64,000 nt of DNA from Neolewinella lacunae (GCF_014349155.1 NZ_JACSIT010000141.1:308919-372918); one strand, 5' to 3'; counted from the stretch's first letter, positions 1 to 8,908 are shown. Notes: generated from the letters alone by a model not told the origin. Numbers and translations are program-made.

Positions 1-291
1 GGCGGTGTAGCGGTAGGCGGCGGGATTGCGGCCGCCGTCTTCCTCACCGTACACCACCCGGACGGCGCTGCCACTCTGGTGTTCAAAACCGATGACCATG
101 GTACTGGCGGGGTCTTCCCGCCAGGTAAGCCGGTACCGACCCGTAGCTGCCGCCAGCGAGCCAGAGAGCAATACCAAAAGCGCACCGAGCGCAAAACCCA
201 GCATCCCTGCCGCCCGTCGGAAACCCAACCCATTGGCCAGGGATGGTCGGGGAGGCGTAACGGAACAACGGCTGGGGCGGAAAAAGGGCAT
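1..291 (-). CDS. Partial metallophosphatase-like protein, N-terminal end (gene runs off the left edge)
   Basis: An open frame on the minus strand starts at ATG 289-291 and stays open for 97 codons to the window edge, so only the N-terminus is present. Residues 28-48 form a hydrophobic signal-like segment ending in an Ala-rich cleavage region. The following stretch, with TWREDPASTMVIGF and a VVYGEED motif, resembles the fibronectin-like N-terminal domain of purple acid phosphatases and related exported metallophosphoesterases. The catalytic metal-binding domain would lie outside the window, so the enzyme assignment is an inference from this short domain. It is divergent from glyA, about 140 bp away. 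Confidence 0.55.
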   Translation of the reverse strand, partial: MPFFRPSRCSVTPPRPSLANGLGFRRAAGMLGFALGALLVLLSGSLAAATGRYRLTWREDPASTMVIGFEHQSGSAVRVVYGEEDGGRNPAAYRYTA

Positions 292-350
292 ACGGGGCGG
301 AGAAGCTTTGCAAAAATTGTAGGGACCTAACAATTTTAGTGATCGGTTGA

Positions 351-383
351 TTGCGGCCAGTGGCGGGAGAAGGCGTAATTTTG
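351..383 (+). promoter_or_regulatory. Probable Bacteroidota-type promoter of glyA
   Basis: A TAATTTTG box at 376-383 fits the TAnnTTTG -7 consensus of Bacteroidota, with a TTG at 351-353, 22 nt upstream (slightly long for the -33 element). The predicted start site would give a leader of about 40 nt before the glyA ATG. Confidence 0.5.
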
Positions 384-430
384 CGGTTTACTAACGCGCG
401 ACCTTCCGGGGCCACAAAGAAACTACAAAG

Positions 431-1714
431 ATGGGACGTGATTCTGCCGTATTTGACCGCATTCAACGCGAACTGGAGCGCCAACGCAACGGCATTGAGT
501 TGATTGCTTCGGAAAACTTCACTTCCCAGGCCGTGATGGACGCCATGGGGAGTTGCCTGACCAATAAGTACGCCGAGGGTTACCCCGGCAAGCGCTATTA
601 CGGCGGCTGCGAAATCGTCGACGAAATTGAGCAGCTGGCCATTGACCGCCTCTGCGAACTCTTCGGGGCCGAATACGCCAACGTGCAGCCGCACTCCGGC
701 GCCCAGGCCAACGCGGCGGTCTTCCTCGCCTGCCTCCAGCCGGGAGACCGGACGCTGGGCTTCAGCCTGGCCCACGGCGGGCACCTGAGCCACGGCCACC
801 CGGCCAACTTCAGCGGCAAGCACTTCGAGGCCCACTTCTACGGCGTGGAAGAAGCCACCGGACGGGTGGACATGGAGAAGGTGGCCGAAAAGGCCCGCGA
901 GGTACAACCCAAAATGATCATTTGTGGTGCTTCCGCGTACAGCCGCGACTGGGATTACGCAGCCTTCCGCAAGATTGCCGACGAGGTAGGAGCCATTTTG
1001 CTGGCCGACATCGCCCACCCCGCGGGCCTCATCGCCGCCGGCCTGCTCAACGACCCCCTCCCCCACTGCCACATCGTTACCAGCACCACCCACAAGACCC
1101 TGCGCGGCCCCCGGGGCGGCATCATCATGATGGGCAAAGACTTCGATAACCCCTGGGGCAAAAGCCTGAAAAACGGTACCCTCATCAAAATGAGCCGCCT
1201 GCTCGACGGTGCCGTATTCCCCGGCATGCAGGGTGGCCCGCTCGAGCACGTCATCGCCGCCAAAGCCGTGGCCTTCGGCGAAAACCTGCGGCCGGAGTGG
1301 AAGCAGTACGGCCAGCAAGTCATCGCCAACGCCCAGGCGCTGGCCCAGGCGCTGGTAGAAAGAGGTTACCACATCATCAGCGGCGGAACGGACAACCACT
1401 CGATGCTCATTGACCTGAGCAATAAGAACATCACCGGCAAAGAAGCGGAAGAAGCCCTTGGCCAGGCCGACATCACCCTGAACAAGAACATGGTGCCATT
1501 CGATAAAAAATCAGCCATGGTCACCAGCGGTATCCGCATCGGCACGGCAGCCGTCACCACCCGCGGCTTTACCGAAGAAGATTGCCGGCAGACCGTTGCC
1601 TGGATCGATGAAGTCATCCAGAACTACCAGGACGAAGCTACGCTGGCCCGTATCCGGGGAGAAGTGCACACTTTTATGCAGCGCTTCCCGCTTTACGAAG
1701 GAGCTTTGGTTTAG
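431..1714 (+). CDS. glyA: Serine hydroxymethyltransferase
   Basis: PLP enzyme that interconverts serine and glycine while charging tetrahydrofolate with a one-carbon unit; cytoplasmic, central to one-carbon and purine/thymidylate metabolism. The 427-residue product has the usual family length. Visible signatures are the N-terminal IELIASENF segment, the GGHLSHG substrate loop, the DIAHPAGLI region and the PLP-lysine motif [12 protein letters not shown] with the Schiff-base lysine near residue 222. The C-terminal small domain is complete ([10 protein letters not shown]). The ATG at 431 sits right where the family normally begins. It is monocistronic, with a promoter-like box upstream and a repeat-filled spacer downstream. 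Confidence 0.97.
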   Translation: MGRDSAVFDRIQRELERQRNGIELIASENFTSQAVMDAMGSCLTNKYAEGYPGKRYYGGCEIVDEIEQLAIDRLCELFGAEYANVQPHSGAQANAAVFLACLQPGDRTLGFSLAHGGHLSHGHPANFSGKHFEAHFYGVEEATGRVDMEKVAEKAREVQPKMIICGASAYSRDWDYAAFRKIADEVGAILLADIAHPAGLIAAGLLNDPLPHCHIVTSTTHKTLRGPRGGIIMMGKDFDNPWGKSLKNGTLIKMSRLLDGAVFPGMQGGPLEHVIAAKAVAFGENLRPEWKQYGQQVIANAQALAQALVERGYHIISGGTDNHSMLIDLSNKNITGKEAEEALGQADITLNKNMVPFDKKSAMVTSGIRIGTAAVTTRGFTEEDCRQTVAWIDEVIQNYQDEATLARIRGEVHTFMQRFPLYEGALV

Positions 1715-1724
1715 TGCAGTAGGT

Positions 1725-1759
1725 CGTAGTTCGTAGTTCGTAGTTCATAGTTCATAGTT
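1725..1759 (+). repeat. Heptamer tandem repeat (5 x cRtagtt)
   Basis: Five consecutive 7-bp units (three cgtagtt then two catagtt) directly after the glyA stop codon. It forms the left side of a repeat-rich glyA-ruvC spacer. No function is evident. Confidence 0.8.
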
Positions 1760-1822
1760 CACTAGTGTTCTAGGCCATTCTGAGGGAGCACCCCGGGAAT
1801 GCGGATGCGGTAGCCCCCGCAG

Positions 1823-1992
1823 ATTCCGGATGCGCTGTAGGAGCCTGGGAGCCGCCCTGGATTCCGGATGCGCTGCATGACCCTGAGAGCCGCCCCGGAT
1901 TCCGGATGTGCTGTAGGACCCTGGGAGCCGCCCTGGATTCCGGATGTGCTGCATGACCCTGGGAGCCGCCCCGGATTCCGGATGCGCTGCAT
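1823..1992 (+). repeat. 38-bp tandem repeat array between glyA and ruvC
   Basis: Four complete 38-bp units starting at 1823, 1861, 1899 and 1937, each beginning attccggatg and ending in gccgccc(t/c)gg, followed by a truncated fifth unit at 1975. Units differ at only a few positions and alternate between ctgtagga and ctgcatga variants. There are no spacers, so it is not a CRISPR array. It fills most of the 390-bp gap between the convergent glyA and ruvC genes. Confidence 0.9.
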
Positions 1993-2070
1993 CCTACATC
2001 CGGGGTTATTAAGGTTGGACCCCTGCCGGGGTCGGTCGGCTGGGACCTCTAAAGAATTGTAAACTAGTGC

Positions 2071-2102
2071 ACTACTGAACTACTGAACTACTGCACTACT
2101 GA
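2071..2102 (+). repeat. Octamer tandem repeat (4 x actactgM)
   Basis: Four consecutive 8-bp units (actactga, actactga, actactgc, actactga) just beyond the 3' end of ruvC. It mirrors the heptamer array on the other side of the 38-bp array. Confidence 0.8.
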
Positions 2103-2104
2103 AC

Positions 2105-2692
2105 TTACTTCTTCACCCGTTTTTCGTTGGCCTTGATGAAGCTTTCCCAGCCGGTGAATTTTTTTCCTCCTTCGGGCAGGCCTTTGCTCTGGTGAAAATG
2201 ACACATGGCGGCCCCCAGGGCGTCGGTGGCATCGGCGAGGGAGGCGGAGAGGTCCAGGGTAAATTCGTTCTGGAGCATGGCCGCTACTTGTTCCTTGCTG
2301 GCGTTGCCGTTGCCGGTGATTGATTGCTTGATCTTGCGGGGGGCGTACTCTTCCACCTGCAGGCCCTGGCCCATGGCGGCGGCCATGCACACGCCCTGGG
2401 CCCGGCCGAGCTTGAGCATCGACTGGGGGTTTTTGCCGAAAAAAGGGCTTTCGATGGCCATCACCTTGGGCTGGTGGGTGGTAATGACCTGGGAGAGGCG
2501 GCGGTAAATGGCGGCCAGGCGTTCGGCGTGTTCGGGGAATTTGACGAGGTGAAGGGTGCCCAACTCCAGAATTTGGCGGGATTTGGGGCGGATTTCTACC
2601 ACGGCAAAGCCCAGCACGACCGTCCCGGGGTCAACACCCAGGATGCGGTAGACGGCGGGCTCGGCGGCGGGAGGACGTTTTGGGGAGGGCAA
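2105..2692 (-). CDS. ruvC: Holliday junction resolvase RuvC
   Basis: Endonuclease that resolves Holliday junctions delivered by RuvAB during recombinational repair. From the TTG at 2692 the product is 195 residues, close to the family's roughly 170-190. The RNase H-like fold signature is clear: LGVDPG with catalytic Asp21, MAIESPFFGKN with Glu81, and DATDALG with Asp154 and Asp157. The open frame extends further upstream but would run into the divergent membrane-protein gene and has no family similarity there. No ATG lies nearby, so the TTG start is a best guess. It is divergent from the gene at 2719. Confidence 0.93.
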   Translation of the reverse strand: MPSPKRPPAAEPAVYRILGVDPGTVVLGFAVVEIRPKSRQILELGTLHLVKFPEHAERLAAIYRRLSQVITTHQPKVMAIESPFFGKNPQSMLKLGRAQGVCMAAAMGQGLQVEEYAPRKIKQSITGNGNASKEQVAAMLQNEFTLDLSASLADATDALGAAMCHFHQSKGLPEGGKKFTGWESFIKANEKRVKK

Positions 2693-2718
2693 TGTCGTAG
2701 ATTTACACCCGGAGGGCT

Positions 2719-4668
2719 TTGCAACAAAGAACCGTCCAAATCCCCAAACCAACAAATAATTTGACCGGAGCGCCAGATAAAATAAATGCTTCCCGCTACC
2801 GCAAGTGGGCGTGGCGGCTGCTGGTACTGGTGCTTTTGCTGGCCTTTGCCTGGCAATGTTGGCGGGTTCTGGCGCTGCTGAACTGGGCGGAATTTCTGCT
2901 GGCCCTGGGTTCGGCCGACCGTTGGCCCTACCTGCTGCTGGCCGTGCTGTTGATGCCCCTGAACTGGTGGCTGGAGGCCCGCAAGTGGTTTCTGCTGCTG
3001 CGGCCTTTTTTGCCCTGGTCTTTCGGGCGTACCTGGCGGGCAACGCTGGCGGGGGTAAGCCTGAGCGCCGCCACCCCTAACCGGATTGGAGAGATCGGGG
3101 GGCGGCTGCTCGTTGCCCAACGCGCCGAATGGGCGGGGGTACTGACGAGCAGCGTTCTGGGCAGCGCCTGCCAGTGGATCGCCTTTTTGCTGCTGGCCTG
3201 GCCAGGGTTGGTGTGGACGGCCGGCGCCTACCTGGGCCGTGGATTGCCCTTCAGCATCTACTGGCTGATGCCGCTGGGGCCGGCGCTCCTCCTGCTTGGG
3301 TGGTGGGGAGGGAAGCCTGTGGTGCTGCGCCTGCTGGATTGGCTGGCCAGCCGCTGGGGCCTGGCTACGCAGGAGTTGGTCAACGGGCTGGAACACGTTA
3401 ATTCCTGGTTAATGTTGCGGGCTGGCGCTTACGCTTGCCTGCGTTTTGGCGTTTATTGTACACAACTCCTTCTTCTGCTGGCCTTCTTTGGGCTTCAACT
3501 GCCCTGGTGGCGCGGCCTGGCGGGTATTGCGGGCATTTATTTGGTCCAGGCGGGCTTACCCCTGCCACCGGGCCTGAACCTGGTAACCCGAACGGAGCTT
3601 GGGCTGTTATTGTGGGGGAATTCGCCCGCTGCGGCCGCCGCCGTCCTGCTGGCTTTTACGAGCCTCTTTTTGGTCAACGTCTTAGTGCCAGCGTTACCCG
3701 GCTACTGGCTCATCGTCAAAAAAGAAAAAACAATGAACACCCTCTTTCGCCTCACCTTGCTCCTTGCCCTGCCCCTGGGCTTACTGACCAGCGCTTCCCG
3801 CCATGCGGAGGTAAAGGGGGCATCCGCAGCTGACCAGACTTACTTTGCACCTGCGTTCAGCGCCCTTCAGCACCTGCTTCCCGCCACCGCACCCACCCCT
3901 TTTCACCCACCGTTGGTGGCCCCGGACGTCTGCGAAATAGAAAACCGCACCTTCCAGCCCGGCGAAAAAATCGTTTATAAACTCTACTACAACTGGAACT
4001 TCGTCTGGCTGGCCGCCGGGGAAGTTACCTTTCTCGTCCACGACCTGCCCAACCAGTACCACGTGATGGTGCGCGGCCGGACTTACCCCAGCTACGAGTG
4101 GTTTTATAAGGTGCGCGACAACTACGAGAGTTACCTCGACAAGAAAACCCTGTTGCCCAAAATTCACATCAAAGACATCCAGGAGGGCGACTATACCCGC
4201 TACGACCGGACGACTTTCTATCAGGACGCCGGCAAAGCCATCAGCGAGCGCGGCAAAACCCGCGATGACCTGGCGAAGAAAGAAATAGCCCTCAACGAGT
4301 GTATGCATGACCTGATTTCCATCGTGTACTACGCCCGCAACCTCGAATATTCGGGTATGAAAAAGAACCAGGAAATCCCCATCAAAATTTTGATGGACCA
4401 GGAGATCTACCCCTTGAAAATCAAGTACCTGGGCGCCGAACCCGATACCAAAATCAAAGGCGTTGGCCGGTTTAAAACCCAAAAGTTCAGCCCTCAGCTC
4501 ATTGCCGGCGAAGTCTTTAAGGAGGGCGACGAGATGAGCATTTACGTGAGCGACGATAAGAATAAAATTCCCGTCCTCATTGAGTCGCCCGTCAGTGTCG
4601 GCAGCGTAAAAGCCGTATTGCACAGCTACAAAGGCCTGAAGTACCCGATGACTGCCCAGATCGATTAG
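2719..4668 (+). CDS. Fused flippase-like membrane domain and DUF3108 domain protein (possibly two genes joined by an indel)
   Basis: The open frame codes 649 residues in two unrelated halves. Residues about 25-335 are a polytopic membrane region with 7-8 hydrophobic segments and the NRIGEIGGRL motif typical of the lysylphosphatidylglycerol synthase TM/UPF0104 flippase-like family. Residue 339 is an internal Met (ATG at 3733) followed by a perfect signal peptide, and residues about 395-649 match DUF3108, usually a separate exported protein. The junction lies in two A6 runs (3719-3730 region). One A fewer would create a TGA overlapping the ATG, the normal ATGA coupling of separate genes. The fusion may therefore be real, slippage-dependent or a sequence error. 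The first start is TTG 2719; TTG 2761 is an alternative. Confidence 0.8.
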   Translation: MQQRTVQIPKPTNNLTGAPDKINASRYRKWAWRLLVLVLLLAFAWQCWRVLALLNWAEFLLALGSADRWPYLLLAVLLMPLNWWLEARKWFLLLRPFLPWSFGRTWRATLAGVSLSAATPNRIGEIGGRLLVAQRAEWAGVLTSSVLGSACQWIAFLLLAWPGLVWTAGAYLGRGLPFSIYWLMPLGPALLLLGWWGGKPVVLRLLDWLASRWGLATQELVNGLEHVNSWLMLRAGAYACLRFGVYCTQLLLLLAFFGLQLPWWRGLAGIAGIYLVQAGLPLPPGLNLVTRTELGLLLWGNSPAAAAAVLLAFTSLFLVNVLVPALPGYWLIVKKEKTMNTLFRLTLLLALPLGLLTSASRHAEVKGASAADQTYFAPAFSALQHLLPATAPTPFHPPLVAPDVCEIENRTFQPGEKIVYKLYYNWNFVWLAAGEVTFLVHDLPNQYHVMVRGRTYPSYEWFYKVRDNYESYLDKKTLLPKIHIKDIQEGDYTRYDRTTFYQDAGKAISERGKTRDDLAKKEIALNECMHDLISIVYYARNLEYSGMKKNQEIPIKILMDQEIYPLKIKYLGAEPDTKIKGVGRFKTQKFSPQLIAGEVFKEGDEMSIYVSDDKNKIPVLIESPVSVGSVKAVLHSYKGLKYPMTAQID

Positions 4669-4691
4669 GTCAGGACCCCTGAGCGGGGCGG

Positions 4692-4722
4692 TTGCCAAAC
4701 CCCCAATCAACTGTTACCTTTG
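4692..4722 (+). promoter_or_regulatory. Probable promoter of the peptidyl-prolyl isomerase pair
   Basis: TACCTTTG at 4715-4722 matches the TAnnTTTG -7 box, and a TTG at 4692-4694 lies 20 nt upstream, the expected -33 spacing. The ATG of the first isomerase is at 4743. Confidence 0.6.
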
Positions 4723-4742
4723 CCGCGTTAAAAAATACCCTT

Positions 4743-5387
4743 ATGCGGCAGATACTGACTCTTGTGGTGCTCTTTTCCCTGGCGTGCAGCTTTGTGGGTT
4801 GTGGATCCAGCGAAAGTTACGTCTTGATTGAGACCAACATGGGCGATATCAAGGTGCTCTTGTTCGACAATACGCCGAAGCACAAGGAAAACTTCCTGAA
4901 GCTGGCCGAAGAGGGCTACCTCGATGGTACGCTCTTCCACCGGGTAATCCCCGAGTTCATGATCCAGGGTGGCGACCCCGATAGCAAAGGCGCTGGCCCC
5001 AACGTCCCACTCGGCTCCGGTGGCCCCAACTACCTCATTGACCCCGAGATTGGTGCCCCTCACTTGCGGGGAGCCCTGGCGGCGGCGCGGACGTCGAATC
5101 CGGAAAAAAGGAGCAGTGGCTCGCAATTTTACCTCGTTACCGGCGTACTGCAAAGTGCCGCCACGCTCGATCAGTACGAAAGGGTCAAAAACATCAAGTA
5201 CAGCCCTGAGCAGCGCGAAGCCTACATGACCCAGGGTGGCCGCCCCGACCTGGATATGGAATATACCGTATTCGGCCAGGTCGTTTCGGGCATGGAGGTG
5301 GTTGATAAAATCAGCGCCCTGCCCACGCGGCCGGGCAGCCGTCCCATCCAGGATGTCGTTATGGAGCGCGTCTCCGTTGTCCGTTAA
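4743..5387 (+). CDS. Cyclophilin-type peptidyl-prolyl cis-trans isomerase, lipoprotein
   Basis: Catalyses prolyl cis-trans isomerisation, presumably in the periplasm. The 214-residue product starts with a lipoprotein signal peptide whose likely lipidated Cys is in SFVGCGSS around residue 19. The cyclophilin domain covers residues about 25-212. It includes FHRVIPEFMIQGGDP (catalytic Arg, Phe and Gln region), GALAAARTSNPEKRSSGSQF and YTVFGQVVSGMEVVD. The ATG at 4743 was preferred over an upstream TTG because it begins the signal peptide and follows a good promoter. The next gene, 12 nt downstream, is a paralogue, so the two are probably co-transcribed. Confidence 0.93.
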   Translation: MRQILTLVVLFSLACSFVGCGSSESYVLIETNMGDIKVLLFDNTPKHKENFLKLAEEGYLDGTLFHRVIPEFMIQGGDPDSKGAGPNVPLGSGGPNYLIDPEIGAPHLRGALAAARTSNPEKRSSGSQFYLVTGVLQSAATLDQYERVKNIKYSPEQREAYMTQGGRPDLDMEYTVFGQVVSGMEVVDKISALPTRPGSRPIQDVVMERVSVVR

Positions 5388-5399
5388 ACTCCCACTACC

Positions 5400-6278
5400 G
5401 TGCGTTACCTGCTTCCCCTTTTTGTTTTAGTGCTGCTGTTCAGCCAGTGTGCGGCCCCCAAGGCGTCCTTTACGGTGCCAAGCCAGACGGTCCGGGCCGC
5501 CGAGTACCTCACCTTTACGAACACTTCGCAGCAGGCGAGCAGCTACGCCTGGGATTTTGGCGACGGCCGCAGCAGCACCGAGGCGATGCCCCGTCACCGC
5601 TACTTTAAATCGGGCGATTACACCGTGCGGCTGACGGCGACGGACGAAAAAGGAAAATCCAAAACCACGACTCAAACCATCAACGTGACTCCACCCAAAG
5701 AATGTATCATCCGCATTGAAACCCCGCACGGCGAAATGCTCGCGCGCCTATCCGATGCTACCCCCCAACACCAGGATAATTTCGTGAAGCTGGTAGAGCA
5801 GCAGTACTACGACCAGCTGCTGTTCCACCGCGTCATCGAGGGCTTCATGATCCAGGGCGGCGACCCCGAGAGCCGCAACGCCGGGCCCGATGCGCGCCTG
5901 GGCTCCGGTGGCCCCGGCTACCAGATTCCTGCGGAATTCGTCGATAGCCTCGCCCACGTCAAAGGGGCCATTGCGGCGGCCCGGACGAACAACCCGGAGA
6001 AGAAAAGCAGCGGCTCCCAATTCTACATCGTCCACGGCAAGCCCGTGACCGACGCCGAGCTCAACCGCCAGGAAGGGCAAACCGGCGTGCGCTACCCCAC
6101 CGCCGTGCGGGAAGCTTACCTGCGCGAAGGGGGCGTCCCCTTCCTCGACCAGGGCTACACCGTTTTCGGGCAGGTCTTCGAAGGCCTGGAGGTGATCGAC
6201 AAAATCGCCGCCACCAAAACCCGCCCCGGAGACCGCCCCGTGGAAGACATGTGGATGAAGATCAGCCTCGTTCGCTAA
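5400..6278 (+). CDS. PKD-domain cyclophilin-type peptidyl-prolyl isomerase, lipoprotein
   Basis: Second isomerase of a tandem pair, 292 residues. It has a lipoprotein signal (FSQCAAP, Cys about residue 17). A PKD-like domain at residues about 22-98 contains SYAWDFGDG and TVRLTATD, and a cyclophilin domain spans about residues 102-292 with FHRVIEGFMIQGGDP, AAARTNNPEKKSSGSQF and YTVFGQVFEGLEVID. PKD folds usually mediate protein or glycan contacts, so this copy may be targeted to particular envelope substrates. GTG start at 5400, 12 nt after the previous stop. A strong terminator follows, so the pair is a two-gene operon. Confidence 0.93.
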   Translation: MRYLLPLFVLVLLFSQCAAPKASFTVPSQTVRAAEYLTFTNTSQQASSYAWDFGDGRSSTEAMPRHRYFKSGDYTVRLTATDEKGKSKTTTQTINVTPPKECIIRIETPHGEMLARLSDATPQHQDNFVKLVEQQYYDQLLFHRVIEGFMIQGGDPESRNAGPDARLGSGGPGYQIPAEFVDSLAHVKGAIAAARTNNPEKKSSGSQFYIVHGKPVTDAELNRQEGQTGVRYPTAVREAYLREGGVPFLDQGYTVFGQVFEGLEVIDKIAATKTRPGDRPVEDMWMKISLVR

Positions 6279-6300
6279 AAACCGCTTTTGGCAACCGCAG

Positions 6301-6340
6301 TACCGGCACTTCTCTCGGCGAGGGGTGCCGGTATTTTTTT
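6301..6340 (+). terminator. Rho-independent terminator after the isomerase pair
   Basis: A 9-bp perfect stem (taccggcac / gtgccggta) around a 15-nt loop, followed by seven T residues, 22 nt after the stop codon at 6278. Confidence 0.85.
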
Positions 6341-6400
6341 GCGCGGCCGCAGGTGCCCCCCCCGGCCCCCCGAGGGGGGGAGAAAGGATGAGGAGCAAGG
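6341..6400 (+). repeat. Dispersed bipartite repeat, copy 1 (long form)
   Basis: Core gcgcggccgcaggtgc at 6341-6356, a C-run/G-run hairpin (ggccccccgagggggg), then gagcaagg at 6393-6400, 36 nt after the core. It starts directly at the T-tract of the preceding terminator. Confidence 0.85.
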
Positions 6401-6545
6401 GGAGGAGGGATTACCCGTTCCCCGGCGATTGCCTTTAGGCCGATACACTCCATCCACGCTGTACCGCAACTGGGAAAGCGGCCGCTGTCCCGTACTTTTA
6501 CCCACCCCGGGCGATGAGACCAAAACCATCGCCCCCAACGACCGC

Positions 6546-8876
6546 ATGGAGACGCGCACCTACGGCATACGGCACCATGGCCCGGGCTCGGCCCGCCGGC
6601 TGGTGGCGGCGTTGGCGGCCTACGAGCCCGATCTGATTTTGATTGAAATGCCCGCTGACGTCGGGGCGGGCCTCCTGGAAGTTGTCGCGAGTGGCATGCG
6701 CCCGCCAGTGGCCTTGGTGCTCTACGATGCCAAAGACATTGAAAGGGCCAGCTTTTATCCTTTCGCCAGTTTTAGTCCGGAGTACCAAGCCATTGCCTGG
6801 GCTGCCGGGCGGGGGGTGGAGGTGCGGCCCATTGATCTCCCGGCCCAGCATTATCTGGCGCAAACGGCGGCACACGTTCCCCCCACTTTGTTTGCTGACC
6901 CCACGCCACCGCCCGAGGAGGCCTCGCCCATCCCTGGTAAAAGTGCGAAAGCGCTCCGGAGACAATTGCGGCAAGACCCGCTTTCCCTGCTCGCTGAGTT
7001 GGGGGGCTACGCCGACGGAGAAAGCTGGTGGGATGCTACCCTGGAGCGGGGAGACACGGACGCGGAGGCCACCTTTGCTGCCCTGCGCGAAATCATCACG
7101 GAGCTGCGCACGGCCTTTCCCGCAGCCTCGGATGCCGAGAACGAACGCCGCGAAGCGTGGATGCGCAACGAAATCCGGCAGGCCCTGAAATCGGGAGCCG
7201 AGCGGGTAGCCATCGTCGTCGGCGCTTTTCACCTCTCTGCGGTGACGGAGGTCCACCGTTTTCCGGCGGCAACGGACAAGGCACGGGTGAAGGGACTGCC
7301 AAAGGTGAAAATCGCCCGGGCCTGGGTGCCCTGGTCTTACCCCCGGCTGGCCAAGGCGGGTGGCTATGCGGCGGGCGTGATCAGCCCGGCCTGGTACGGA
7401 CTCCTGTACGAATACCCCACCGCCGCTACTGCCCGCTGGATGGCTACCGCCGCGGGTTTGTTGCGGGAGGCGGGTTACGACGCCAGTCCGGCGCTGGCCT
7501 CCGAGGGGGTGGCGCTGGCCGAAGTGTTGGCCAACCTGCGGGGACACGAGCGTCCCGGCGGCAACGAACTGGAGGAGGCCCTGCTGGGGACTCTGGCGGC
7601 GGGCACCCCCGAACGCCTGGCCCTGATCCACGAAAAACTGACGGTGGGGACAACCGTGGGCTTCGTCCCGCCCGGCGTCACGACCGTCCCCCTGGCCGAA
7701 GACCTGCACCGCGAGTTGAAAAGCACCCGGCTGGCCAAGCTCTGGGAAACGGCCGGTCAACAGTACCTGAAGGCCACGAAAACCGCTCCGCGGGGCGGCA
7801 TTGACCTGCGGACGGACAACGACCTGCGCAAAAGCCACCTGTTGCACCGCCTCAACCTGCTCGACATCCACTGGGGCACCCTGCAACCTGCCGGCCCCGA
7901 TGCCTTGAGCAGTTTCCGGGAAGTGTGGCTGCTGGAGTGGCAACCCGAGTTCAGCCTTTACCTCATCGAGCGGGCCAGCTACGGCAATACCCTGCCCCTG
8001 GCGGCGGGGCGCTACGCCGTGGAAAAAGCCCTGGGGCTGCCGACCGTACTTCCGCTGGCCCAGCTTACGCTGGACTGCCTGCGGGCCAATTTGCCCGAGG
8101 TGGTGCCCGACCTGCTGGCGGCACTGCGGGCGCGGGCGGCGGAGACCAACGACGTGGCTTCGCTGCTGGCTGCGCTGCCGGCCTTGGTACAAACCAGCCG
8201 CTACGGGGATACGCGCAAGACGGATACCTCCGGCCTGGTGCAAATCATTGACGAGCTCTTGCCCCGGCTGGCGGCCGGCTTGCCCGCTGCGGCAACGAAC
8301 ATTGACGACGAGCAGGCCAGCGAAATGCTGCGGCAACTGGCGGCGGCCAACTACGCCCTGGCCCAACTCGAAAACGAAACGTATGACGAGATCTGGATTG
8401 GCGGCCTCCAACGGCTGGCAACGACCAGCGGAGCGAATCCTCTGCTGACCGGGCACGGCGTACGGCTGCTCTACGAACACGGGCAGTTGGATTACGCGGC
8501 GGCTGCCCAACGTTTCTCCCGGGCGCTCTCTGCGGCCAACGGTGCCCACGACGTGGCGCAGTGGCTGACGGGCTTCCTCTACGGCAGCGGGCAATTGCTC
8601 TTTCACTATCCGCCCCTGTGGGGGCTGGTCGACGAATGGGTGCGCGGCCTCGCCTGGGAAGACTTTGAGCTGGTGCTGCCCTTGCTGCGGCGCACTTTTG
8701 CCGACTTCAGCAGCTTCGACCGGCGCAGGTTGCTGGGGCTGGCGGTGGCGGAGCAGGGAAAAACGCAGGTGGAGGAAGAGCGCGAGCCGGGGCCGCCGTC
8801 CGCGCCACCTACGGCAGAGCATCCGGCGGAGGATTTGGTGGAGGCGTTGTTGGGTTGGCTCGGGGGGGGCCAATGA
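6546..8876 (+). CDS. DUF5682 family protein
   Basis: Large 776-residue protein with the DUF5682 opening YGIRHHGPGSARRLVAAL followed by LILIEMPAD and a hydrophobic-polar alpha/beta N-terminal half. The frame stays open upstream to 6288, but similarity starts only at the ATG 6546. The family is often encoded with a MoxR-type AAA+ ATPase and a CoxE-like VWA protein, a ternary system linked to conflict or metal-insertion functions. None of those partners lies in this window, so here it is an orphan. The Ala/Leu-rich C-terminal half looks helical, and there are no signal peptide or membrane segments. The biochemical function is unknown. Confidence 0.75.
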   Translation: METRTYGIRHHGPGSARRLVAALAAYEPDLILIEMPADVGAGLLEVVASGMRPPVALVLYDAKDIERASFYPFASFSPEYQAIAWAAGRGVEVRPIDLPAQHYLAQTAAHVPPTLFADPTPPPEEASPIPGKSAKALRRQLRQDPLSLLAELGGYADGESWWDATLERGDTDAEATFAALREIITELRTAFPAASDAENERREAWMRNEIRQALKSGAERVAIVVGAFHLSAVTEVHRFPAATDKARVKGLPKVKIARAWVPWSYPRLAKAGGYAAGVISPAWYGLLYEYPTAATARWMATAAGLLREAGYDASPALASEGVALAEVLANLRGHERPGGNELEEALLGTLAAGTPERLALIHEKLTVGTTVGFVPPGVTTVPLAEDLHRELKSTRLAKLWETAGQQYLKATKTAPRGGIDLRTDNDLRKSHLLHRLNLLDIHWGTLQPAGPDALSSFREVWLLEWQPEFSLYLIERASYGNTLPLAAGRYAVEKALGLPTVLPLAQLTLDCLRANLPEVVPDLLAALRARAAETNDVASLLAALPALVQTSRYGDTRKTDTSGLVQIIDELLPRLAAGLPAAATNIDDEQASEMLRQLAAANYALAQLENETYDEIWIGGLQRLATTSGANPLLTGHGVRLLYEHGQLDYAAAAQRFSRALSAANGAHDVAQWLTGFLYGSGQLLFHYPPLWGLVDEWVRGLAWEDFELVLPLLRRTFADFSSFDRRRLLGLAVAEQGKTQVEEEREPGPPSAPPTAEHPAEDLVEALLGWLGGGQ

Positions 8877-8908
8877 GTGAATGCGTGAATGCGCGAATGA
8901 GTGAATGG
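8877..8908 (+). repeat. Octamer tandem repeat (4 x gtgaatgN)
   Basis: Four 8-bp units beginning immediately after the DUF5682 stop codon. The same octamer recurs in the same position after the ABC-F stop codon (12501) and, in the opposite orientation, at 9183-9211. The rest of the 361-bp spacer up to 9085 is a featureless AT-rich stretch. Confidence 0.85.

Noticed and set aside
83-1399. Long antisense frame across glyA
   Set aside because: It mirrors the codon periodicity of glyA on a GC-rich strand and contains no domain; the same holds for the long frames opposite the DUF5682 gene (6498-8930), the beta-oxidation gene (21187-23601) and the SMC gene (34407-37199).
1823-1992. CRISPR array between glyA and ruvC
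   Set aside because: Repeats are directly contiguous 38-bp units with no unique spacers, and no cas gene is in the window.
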